Origin: CAYQTO01 sp964420455
GTDB taxonomy: Bacteria; Sumerlaeota; Sumerlaeia; SLMS01
DNA length: 10,372 bases
Direction: 5' to 3'
Assembly: GCA_964420455.1 (NCBI GenBank)
Contig: CAYQTO010000132.1
Span: 1 to 10,372 of the forward strand
Shown piece after piece: positions 1-5,514 of the stretch; position 1 is the stretch's first letter, and every line of letters begins with the position of its first letter. The position numbers were made by a program, and so were the translations under genes. The notes below the pieces were generated by a model, which was not told the DNA's origin, made no database searches, and worked only from the letters and a program-made list of their open reading frames with translations.

Positions 1-363
1 ACCATGACCGCCGGATGCACGTTTCACGGCGGGACGGACCTGAGCGACGTTGCCAGCCGCGCCAGCCTCACCAACGTGACCACCGGCGACGGCACCTTCG
101 AGAATTACACCGCCACGGGCCACTACAGCGGCACGGAGATCGGCATCAGTGTCGGCCTCCCCTTCCTCATCAAGCTCTTCGAGATCTACCCGATGACGAA
201 CAACGAGGACCTGCTGACGCAGGTGGCGGAGAAAGCCCGAGAAGACGGTGCGGACGCCATGATCAACGTCATGCCCGCCAAGTCGCTTTACACGGGCATC
301 CCGTTCCTTTTCGTGGGCGTGCACCTTGATTCGGCGGAAGGCACGGGCATCGACTCGCGCTGA
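1..363 (+). CDS. Small hypothetical protein, possibly a lipoprotein, 5' end probably missing
   Basis: I do not recognise the family. The frame is open from the first base of the window, and an ATG occurs at position 4, so the visible protein has 119 residues from that ATG and may have begun further upstream. The visible start reads MTAGC. A cysteine preceded by A-G would fit the end of a lipobox, with the hydrophobic part of the signal peptide lying outside the window. The -3 residue is Thr rather than the usual Leu or Val, so this is tentative. The rest is soluble-looking: a Thr/Gly-rich stretch, a short hydrophobic segment (GISVGLPFLIKLF), then an Asp/Glu/Ala-rich helix (LLTQVAEKAREDGADAMINV) and a beta-like tail. 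The gene ends in TGA followed by an intrinsic terminator, so it is a separate unit from the downstream regulator. An internal ATG start at position 4 remains possible. Confidence 0.6.
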   Translation, partial: TMTAGCTFHGGTDLSDVASRASLTNVTTGDGTFENYTATGHYSGTEIGISVGLPFLIKLFEIYPMTNNEDLLTQVAEKAREDGADAMINVMPAKSLYTGIPFLFVGVHLDSAEGTGIDSR

Positions 364-389
364 CCCGGGACACTCCCCCCGAATGCAGC

Positions 390-430
390 CGCCCCGCGCC
401 GGTTCCAGGACCCGCGCGGGGCGCTCTTTT
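390..430 (+). terminator. Intrinsic (Rho-independent) terminator
   Basis: A perfect 10-bp GC-rich stem pairs 390-399 (cgccccgcgc) with 414-423 (gcgcggggcg). The loop is 14 nt and can add a further ggt/acc pairing. The 3' arm is followed at once by ctctttt at 424-430. It lies 26 nt after the stop codon of the first gene and upstream of the next promoter candidate, which is the expected place for a terminator of the upstream gene. Confidence 0.85.
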
Positions 431-464
431 CCGGCGACGTGATTCGAGCGACCGGCGTGAGGGC

Positions 465-493
465 TTGACGACTTAACCTGTCGGATTTGGAAT
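465..493 (+). promoter_or_regulatory. Candidate sigma70-type promoter for the ArsR-family gene
   Basis: TTGACG at 465-470 matches the -35 consensus at 5 of 6 positions. After a 17-nt spacer, TGGAAT at 488-493 matches the -10 consensus at 4 of 6. It lies just after a terminator and before the regulator gene. Transcription would begin near position 500, giving a leader of about 50 nt before the ATG at 550. That argues against the upstream TTG at 487 as a start, because that codon overlaps the -10 box. The call rests on consensus matching only, and the sigma factors of this organism are unknown. Confidence 0.5.
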
Positions 494-549
494 CGACCAT
501 GCGCGCGTCGGAATCATGCGCCAGCCACCTTTCCCGAATTGATCGCCAT

Positions 550-897
550 ATGAAGAAACAGCCCTCACCCGAACTGATCGCCAAGGCGTCCGAGCACTTG
601 CGGGCGCTTGCAGACGAAGCGCGGCTGCGCATGCTGCTGCGGCTCCGCGAAGGGGAAACAAACGTCTCCACGATTGTGGAGGAGTTCGGCCTCGCCCAGG
701 CGTCGGTGTCGAAACACCTGGCGATCCTCCGCCAGGCGGGCTTTGTTAAGGTCCGCCGTGAGGGGGCCCAGTCCCTCTACAGCATCAAGGACGAGACGGT
801 TTTCGACCTGTTCCGGATGGTGTGCGATGGGGTGCGGCGCTATCAGGCGGAGATGTCGGAGGCGATCGGGCTGAACGAGCCCAACTTCGATATCTGA
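550..897 (+). CDS. ArsR/SmtB-family winged helix-turn-helix transcriptional regulator
   Basis: This is a small DNA-binding repressor-type protein of 115 residues, the usual ArsR length. Residues 12-33 (AKASEHLRALADEARLRMLL) form the typical first helices. The helix-turn-helix spans about 37-62, with the recognition-helix signature ASVSKHLAILRQAG at 51-64. The beta-wing follows (VKVRREGAQSLYSI, 66-79), then a C-terminal dimerisation helix. The ELCVC-type metal site of arsenic, cadmium and zinc sensors is absent: the only cysteine is C92 in the C-terminal helix, and H16 and H56 are the only histidines. The effector is therefore unknown. ATG 550 was chosen because family members start near here and a promoter candidate lies upstream. 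In-frame ATG 499 and TTG 487 would add 17 or 21 atypical residues. No strong Shine-Dalgarno precedes any of them. The gene lies 93 bp before cydA on the same strand, which suggests control of the oxidase genes. Confidence 0.9.
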   Translation: MKKQPSPELIAKASEHLRALADEARLRMLLRLREGETNVSTIVEEFGLAQASVSKHLAILRQAGFVKVRREGAQSLYSIKDETVFDLFRMVCDGVRRYQAEMSEAIGLNEPNFDI

Positions 898-956
898 TTT
901 CATGGATTTCATCCATCGGATTTAGCTTGTCTCCTCCAAATCGCGATATCACGCTA

Positions 957-982
957 CCAGCCTGAAGTGATTTTCAGGCTGG
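957..982 (+). promoter_or_regulatory. Perfect 10-6-10 inverted repeat touching the cydA ribosome-binding site
   Basis: Arm ccagcctgaa (957-966) is the exact reverse complement of ttcaggctgg (973-982), separated by gtgatt. The cydA Shine-Dalgarno GGAG (981-984) begins inside the right arm, and the ATG follows at 991. As DNA, the repeat could be an operator for the ArsR-type regulator encoded just upstream. As RNA, it could form a hairpin that partly hides the ribosome-binding site. The symmetry is seen directly; either function is inference. Confidence 0.6.
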
Positions 983-990
983 AGCCACCG

Positions 991-2514
991 ATGGAACTGG
1001 ATGTCGTCCTCTTATCCCGTCTGCAATTTGCGCTGACGATCATGTTTCACTACCTCTTCCCCCCGCTGACGATCGGTCTGGGGGTCCTCCTGGTGATCAT
1101 GGAGGGTTCGTATCTGAGGACCGGGAACCCGGTCTACGAGGCGATGACGCGTTTCTGGGTGAAGATCTTCGCCCTGACCTTCGGTCTCGGGGTCGCCTCG
1201 GGCATTGTGATGGAGTTCCAGTTCGGTACAAACTGGGCGGCGTATTCGCGGTTTGTGGGTGACGTGTTCGGATCGGCGCTGGCCGCCGAGGGGATCTTTG
1301 CCTTCTTCCTCGAATCGGGCTTCCTCGCGGTGCTGGTCTTCGGCTGGAACAAGGTCTCGCCGAAGATGCACTTCTTCTCCACGATTATGGTCAGTCTGGG
1401 GTCGATGTTCTCGGCGGTCTGGATCGTGATCGCCAACAGTTGGCAGCAGACGCCGGCGGGCTACAACATCGTGGATGCGGCGGGAAATATCCTCGCCCGC
1501 CAGGGGGAGCCGTTCCTCTACAACCCCGAGTTGAATGGCATCCAGCCCCGGGCGGAAATCACGAGCTTCTGGGAGCTGGTCTTCAATCCGTCGAGCGTGG
1601 CCCGCATCAGCCATACGGTGGTGGGCGCGATCATCCTTGCCGGGTTCGTGGTCATGAGCGTCTCGGCGTTCTACATCATCAAGAACCGGCACCTCGACCT
1701 TTCCAAGCGGGCGTTCAAGATCGCGCTGGTGATGACGACGGTATTCTCGATCAGCCAGCTCTTCCTGGGCCATTGGTCGGCCAAGATCGTCGAGGAGCAT
1801 CAGCCGGCGAAGCTTGCCGCATTCGAGGGCATCTTCGAGACGGAGGAGTACTCGCCGCTCTACCTGTTCGGGTTTCCCGACGTGGAGAACGAGAAGGTCT
1901 ACGGCATCGCGATTCCCGGAATGCTGAGCTACCTGGTGCATGCGGAGTACTTCATTCCGACGGGCGAGTCCTTCCGCGAGCCGGTGCGGGGATTCGACAC
2001 GCTCGGGCCCGGGGGAACACCGCTTCCCGAGGAGGATCGTCCTCCCGTACATCTCCCCTTCCAGATGTACCACATCATGATTGGCCTCGGAATGTACTTC
2101 ATCGGCATCAGCCTGTTCGCGAGCTTCCTCCTGTGGCGCGGCAAGCTCTTCCAGCAGAAGTGGCTGATGTGGGTGTTTGTGTTCTCGGTGGTGTTGCCGT
2201 ACATCGCGAACCAGGCGGGATGGATCGCGGCGGAGGTGGGACGCCAGCCGTGGATCGTCTATAACCTGCTGCGGACGGCGGACGGCGTGTCGCTGTCGCC
2301 GGCGGTCAACGGCCAGTCGGTCCTGGCGTCGCTGATCCTCTTCACGATCCTCTATGCGCTGCTGTTCGCGATGTATATCTACCTGATGGACCGCAAGATC
2401 AAGGCGGGGCCGGAGGATCCGGAGGAACTCGCCCGGATCAAGGCCGGCGGTCCGGAGGGGCTGAAGGAAGCCGTGACTCTGCGTGGCCCTGGCCAGGCCC
2501 ACCTGGCCGAGTAA
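991..2514 (+). CDS. cydA: Cytochrome bd-type quinol oxidase subunit I (CydA)
   Basis: This is the haem-bearing membrane subunit (507 residues) that oxidises quinol and reduces O2 to water in the cytoplasmic membrane. The recognised ligands are present. H20 (E. coli H19) lies in LTIMFHYLFPP, H208 (H186) in ISHTVVG and M363 (M393) in YHIMIGLGM. E100 and E108 in AAEGIFAFFLES match E99 and E107. The Q-loop quinol site has K274 and E279 in QPAKLAAFEG, and GRQPW is at 417-421. The K274-M363 distance is about 50 residues shorter than in E. coli, placing it in the short Q-loop class. About 20 extra residues (roughly 157-180) lie between TM4 and H208. ATG 991 was chosen over GTG 967 because MELDVVLLSRLQFALT is the normal family start and GGAG lies 6 nt upstream. 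GTG 967 falls inside the inverted repeat. cydB follows after 15 nt in one operon. Confidence 0.97.
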   Translation: MELDVVLLSRLQFALTIMFHYLFPPLTIGLGVLLVIMEGSYLRTGNPVYEAMTRFWVKIFALTFGLGVASGIVMEFQFGTNWAAYSRFVGDVFGSALAAEGIFAFFLESGFLAVLVFGWNKVSPKMHFFSTIMVSLGSMFSAVWIVIANSWQQTPAGYNIVDAAGNILARQGEPFLYNPELNGIQPRAEITSFWELVFNPSSVARISHTVVGAIILAGFVVMSVSAFYIIKNRHLDLSKRAFKIALVMTTVFSISQLFLGHWSAKIVEEHQPAKLAAFEGIFETEEYSPLYLFGFPDVENEKVYGIAIPGMLSYLVHAEYFIPTGESFREPVRGFDTLGPGGTPLPEEDRPPVHLPFQMYHIMIGLGMYFIGISLFASFLLWRGKLFQQKWLMWVFVFSVVLPYIANQAGWIAAEVGRQPWIVYNLLRTADGVSLSPAVNGQSVLASLILFTILYALLFAMYIYLMDRKIKAGPEDPEELARIKAGGPEGLKEAVTLRGPGQAHLAE

Positions 2515-2529
2515 AGGAGAAACGACCAC

Positions 2530-3555
2530 ATGGGCTATATCGACCTCAACATGACGTGGTTCTTCCTGATCGGGGTGCTGCTGATCGGGTATGCGATCCT
2601 GGACGGCTTCGACCTCGGAGTGGGGGCGCTGCATCTCCTGGCGAAGGGCGACCGCGAGCGGCGTCTCTTCATGAACTCCATCGGCCCCGTGTGGGACGGC
2701 AATGAGGTGTGGCTGGTGACCGGCGGCGGCGCGCTCTTTGCCGCGTTTCCCCACGCCTACGCCACCGCCTTCTCCGGCTTCTACCTCGCCTTCATGCTGC
2801 TTCTCTTCGCACTGATCTTTCGCGCTGTCGCTCTCGAGTTCCGCAGCAAGGAACCGATGCAGTGGTGGCGAAACATGTGGGACGTGGCCTTCAGCGTGGC
2901 GAGCATCGTCGCCGCGATCCTCTTTGGCGTGGCGATCGGCAACCTTGCGGTCGGATTGCCCATTGATGCCGAGATGGAATACCAGGGCGGCTTCTTTGAT
3001 CTGCTCGGCCCCTACCAGATCATCGTCGGCCTGTTCAATCTCTCCCTCTTCACCATGCACGGCGCGATCTATCTCTACCTCAAGATGGAGGGCGAGGTGC
3101 AGGAGAAGGTGCGTGGGTGGATCTACCCCTCGTTCTTTGTCTTCCTCGCGATGTACCTCATCACCACGATCTATACGCTGACGATCTACCCCCAGATGGT
3201 GGAGAACTTCCAGATTTTCTGGTGGGGCTGGATCGTGGCGGCGCTGAACGCGCTGGCGATCGCGAACATCCCGCGGGCGCTGCACAAGGGGTTGCCGTTC
3301 CGGGCGTTCATCTCCTCGTGCTGCACCATCGCCGCGCTGATCTTCCTCTTTGGCATCGGGACCTTCCCGAACCTGATCGTGTCCGATCTCGATCCGAGCT
3401 ACAGCCTGACGATCTACAACGCGGCCTCGTCCCAGAAGACCTTGTTCATCATGCTCGTGGTGGCGATCATCGGCATGCCGTGTGTCCTGGCGTACACGAT
3501 TTCGATCTACTATATCTTCCGCGGAAAGACGAAGCTGGACCAGTTCAGCTACTGA
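2530..3555 (+). CDS. cydB: Cytochrome bd-type quinol oxidase subunit II (CydB)
   Basis: This is the second membrane subunit of the bd oxidase (341 residues). It forms a heterodimer with CydA and stabilises the haem-containing subunit. The signatures are GYAILDGFDLG (20-30) in the first membrane helix and NSIGPVWDGNEVWLVTGGGALF (49-70, continuing into AAFP). Eight or so hydrophobic segments follow, including 203-220, 233-248, 263-280 and 305-329. The length is a little below the E. coli protein (379) and normal for other phyla. A strong Shine-Dalgarno, AAGGAGA (2514-2520), overlaps the last base of the cydA stop and lies 9 nt before the ATG, so the two are co-translated from one mRNA. I found no small CydX-like ORF between the stop and the hairpin 26 nt downstream. 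No cydDC exporter genes are in the window. Confidence 0.96.
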   Translation: MGYIDLNMTWFFLIGVLLIGYAILDGFDLGVGALHLLAKGDRERRLFMNSIGPVWDGNEVWLVTGGGALFAAFPHAYATAFSGFYLAFMLLLFALIFRAVALEFRSKEPMQWWRNMWDVAFSVASIVAAILFGVAIGNLAVGLPIDAEMEYQGGFFDLLGPYQIIVGLFNLSLFTMHGAIYLYLKMEGEVQEKVRGWIYPSFFVFLAMYLITTIYTLTIYPQMVENFQIFWWGWIVAALNALAIANIPRALHKGLPFRAFISSCCTIAALIFLFGIGTFPNLIVSDLDPSYSLTIYNAASSQKTLFIMLVVAIIGMPCVLAYTISIYYIFRGKTKLDQFSY

Positions 3556-3581
3556 TCGGGGAAGACGCAGGAACGTGGGTC

Positions 3582-3610
3582 ACCGGGCAGCGGCAAGGTC
3601 GCTGCCCGGT
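3582..3610. terminator. Strong hairpin between convergent cydB and fabG, probable terminator
   Basis: An 11-bp perfect stem pairs 3582-3592 (accgggcagcg) with 3600-3610 (cgctgcccggt) around a 7-nt loop. It begins 26 nt after the cydB stop, in the space between converging genes. No U-tract follows on either strand, so it is a weaker candidate by the classical rule. Placement and stem strength still favour a terminator or an mRNA 3'-end stabiliser. Confidence 0.55.
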
Positions 3611-3643
3611 TCGCGTTGAGGGGTGTGGGGCCGATTGGTGGAT

Positions 3644-3667
3644 GGCCCCCTTGCAGAAGGGGTGGCC
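3644..3667 (-). terminator. Weak candidate hairpin just after the fabG stop
   Basis: On the minus strand a stem of six G-C/A-T pairs (3647-3652 with 3657-3662) encloses a GCAG-type tetraloop. Three outer pairs (3644-3646 with 3665-3667) extend it across a 2-nt bulge. It sits directly after the fabG stop codon. There is no U-tract, so this could equally be chance pairing in GC-rich DNA. Confidence 0.25.
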
Positions 3668-4410
3668 TACATGCCGAGGCCGCCGGCGACCTCGAGGACG
3701 GTGCCGGTGATGTAGGCGCTGTCGTCGCTGGCGAGGAAGGCGACCGGGCCGGCAACGTCCTCCGGCGTGCCGAAGCGTCCAAGCACGATCTCGCCCTTGA
3801 GCCGTTCCTTGATGTCGTCCGGCAGGTCGGCGGTCATGCGCGTCTCGATGAAGCCTGGGGCGATGGCGTTGACGAGAATGTTGCGGGGGGCGAGTTCGCG
3901 GGCGAGGGCCTTGGTCATGCCGATCATGCCGGCCTTTGCGGCGCAGTAGTTCGCCTGGCCGGCGTTGCCGATCACGCCCACGATGCTCGAGACGTTGATG
4001 ATGCGCCCCCACCGGGCCTTCATCATGGGGCGGGTGGCCGCCTTCGACAGGAGGAACGCCCCCTTGAGGTTCACGCGGAGCACGTCGTCCCAATCCTCGT
4101 CCTTCATGCGCATGACGAGGGTGTCGCGGGTGATGCCGGCATTGTTGACAAGGATGGAGAGCGCGCCAAGTTCGCCGGTGGCGGTGGAAACGAGTCGGTC
4201 GACGACGGCGGGGTCGCTCGCGTCGCCGGCGACAGCGAGGGCGTTGCCGCCGGCCGCGCGGATTTCCGTGGCCACCGCGCCGCAGGATTCCTCGCGGGCG
4301 GAGTTCACCAGCACCGCGGCGCCGTCCGCCGCGAGGCGCAGCGCCACCGCCCGACCGATTCCCTGGCCGCCACCGGTCACGATCGCGACCTTTCCGTCGA
4401 GCTTGCCCAT
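3667..4410 (-). CDS. fabG: 3-oxoacyl-[acyl-carrier-protein] reductase (FabG)
   Basis: This NADPH-dependent short-chain dehydrogenase (247 residues) reduces beta-ketoacyl-ACP to beta-hydroxyacyl-ACP in each round of type II fatty-acid elongation in the cytosol. The cofactor motif TGGGQGIG is at 12-19 and NNAG at 89-92. The catalytic tetrad is N114, S142 (INVSS), Y155 and K159 (NYCAAKAG), each four residues above its E. coli FabG number. The C-terminus TGTVLEVAGGLGM is the FabG form. The start at 4410 has a GGAG Shine-Dalgarno (complement of 4418-4421) 7 nt upstream. The open frame continues to 4626, but the extra residues are not FabG-like and overlap fabD. It begins 34 nt after the fabD stop, as last gene of a fabH-fabD-fabG run. 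acpP and fabF, which often follow fabG, are not here. Confidence 0.96.
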   Translation of the reverse strand: MGKLDGKVAIVTGGGQGIGRAVALRLAADGAAVLVNSAREESCGAVATEIRAAGGNALAVAGDASDPAVVDRLVSTATGELGALSILVNNAGITRDTLVMRMKDEDWDDVLRVNLKGAFLLSKAATRPMMKARWGRIINVSSIVGVIGNAGQANYCAAKAGMIGMTKALARELAPRNILVNAIAPGFIETRMTADLPDDIKERLKGEIVLGRFGTPEDVAGPVAFLASDDSAYITGTVLEVAGGLGM

Positions 4411-4444
4411 GATTGGTCTCCGTATAGAAAGATAGACGCTCGGA

Positions 4445-5059
4445 TCAGCCCTTGAGCGCCGCGAGGGTCTTCTCGATCGCGGCCTCGGACTCCGTCGTGT
4501 GACAGGGGATGTCCTTGTCGATGCGGCGCACGAGGCCGGCGAGGACCTTGCCCGAGCCGACTTCGACGAACTCCTCCACCCCCTCGGAGAGGAGGCGCCG
4601 GACGCAGTCGATCCAGAGGACCGCACTGGTCACCTGACGGACGAGGCCGGTCCTGATGAGATCGGTGCTGGCGACGACGGTGGCATCGGCGTTGTTGACG
4701 AAGAGCAGGGAGGCATCGCGGATTTCTGCGGCGTCGAGGGCCTCGCGCATGGTGGCGGCGGCGGGCTCGACAAGGGGCGAGTGGAAGGCGCCACTGACGG
4801 GGAGCGGGAGGGCGCGCTTGGCGCCGGCCGCCTTGGCCTTCTCGCAGGCACGGTCGATGGCCGCCGGGTCGCCGGAAATCACCACCTGGGCCGGTTCGTT
4901 AAGGTTGGCGGGGACGGCGATCTCCTCGGCGGTGCTCGCTTCACGACAGAGGGCGGTGACCTGGTCGACGTCGAGGCCAACAATGGCGGCCATGGCGCCG
5001 GGGCGCTTGTCCCCCGCACTGGCAAAGGCCACCCCGCGGGTGCGCACCAGCCGCAGGCC
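4445..5059 (-). CDS. fabD: Malonyl-CoA:ACP transacylase (FabD), C-terminal part up to an assembly gap
   Basis: This is the C-terminal two thirds of the enzyme that moves malonyl groups from CoA to acyl carrier protein. Translation is in frame from the edge of the N run (GLRLVRTRG...) to a TGA at 4447-4445, 204 residues. It has the family pattern PGAMAAIVGLD, the motif VVISG, the catalytic histidine in PVSGAFHSPLVEPA, the LVRQ motif and the GSGKVLAGLVRR C-terminal signature. If joined to the N-terminal part at GLRLVR, the histidine becomes residue 201 and the LVRQ glutamine residue 250, the same numbers as in E. coli FabD. As written, 10 N separate it from the N-terminal part and put it in a different frame. 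The first in-frame ATG after the gap (5047) is internal and should not be taken as a start. Confidence 0.9.
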   Translation of the reverse strand, partial: GLRLVRTRGVAFASAGDKRPGAMAAIVGLDVDQVTALCREASTAEEIAVPANLNEPAQVVISGDPAAIDRACEKAKAAGAKRALPLPVSGAFHSPLVEPAAATMREALDAAEIRDASLLFVNNADATVVASTDLIRTGLVRQVTSAVLWIDCVRRLLSEGVEEFVEVGSGKVLAGLVRRIDKDIPCHTTESEAAIEKTLAALKG

Positions 5060-5069
5060 NNNNNNNNNN
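5060..5069. other. Assembly gap of 10 N inside fabD
   Basis: Exactly ten N, the usual placeholder for a scaffold join, so the length is not informative. The last 18 bases to its left (5042-5059) recur exactly at 5148-5165 on its right. The protein segments on the two sides are homologous to each other, so the flanking contigs overlap in gene content rather than abut. Confidence 0.97.
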
Positions 5070-5489
5070 GGCTTCGTCGACGCCGATCAGCGCGACCATG
5101 CCGCTGGGCGTCGCTTCGGCGGCCTCCTGCATCGCCTGACCGCGCAGGCGCACCAGCCGCAGGCCTGTCTCGAAGTCGAAGGCGCCGGCGGCATACAACG
5201 CGGAGTACTCACCGAGGGAGTGGCCGGCCACGGCGAAGGGCTCGATGCCCTCGGCGCGGAGCATCTCGAGGGTGGCGGCACTCGCGAGATAGAGGGCCGG
5301 CTGGGTGTTTTCCGTCTTTCGCAGCTCGTCCTCGGGCCCCTCGGCGCAGAGGGTGGACAGGGGGAAGCCGAGGACCTGGTCGGCGCGGGAGAAGAGGGCG
5401 CGGGCGGCATCGTTTCGGGCTGCCGCCGCCTGGCCCATCCCGGGGGCCTGACTGCCCTGGCCCGGGAACAGGAATCCGATCTTCTTCAT
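5070..5489 (-). CDS. fabD: Malonyl-CoA:ACP transacylase (FabD), N-terminal part up to an assembly gap
   Basis: This is the N-terminal 140 residues of FabD. The start MKKIGFLFPGQGSQ carries the oxyanion-hole GQGSQ motif at 10-14. The nucleophile motif GHSLG is at 89-93 with S91 catalytic, and R116 in RLRGQ is the malonyl-carboxylate-binding arginine. An AAGGA Shine-Dalgarno (complement of 5497-5501) lies 7 nt before the ATG. The gene begins 25 nt after the fabH stop, so the two are one transcript. The last 32 residues before the N run (from GLRLVRLRGQ to GVDEA) repeat, at about half identity, the segment that opens the other FabD part. Both parts together would give 344 residues against the usual 310 or so. 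The 32-residue excess is exactly this overlap. Identity as FabD is firm; its continuity with the downstream part is not. Confidence 0.92.
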
Positions 5490-5514
5490 TGGGTCATCCT
5501 TGCGGGGTTTTGGT

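Noticed and set aside
487..549. TTG 487 or ATG 499 as the start of the ArsR-family gene
   Set aside because: TTG 487 overlaps the candidate -10 box, and the added residues (several Ser, Cys and His) do not resemble the family N-terminus. ATG 499 remains a minor possibility as a leaderless start.
967..990. GTG at 967 as the cydA start
   Set aside because: It lies inside the inverted repeat, lacks a Shine-Dalgarno, and adds eight residues before the family-typical MELDVVLLSR start that has GGAG upstream.
1012..3285. A 757-residue open frame on the minus strand, antisense to cydA and cydB
   Set aside because: It mirrors codon-biased GC-rich genes on the other strand, is strongly charged and low-complexity, and conflicts with two certain membrane proteins.
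4411..4626. N-terminal extension of FabG to 319 residues
   Set aside because: The extra Arg/Ser-rich residues are read from the fabD 3' end in another frame; FabG is complete from 4410 with its own ribosome site.
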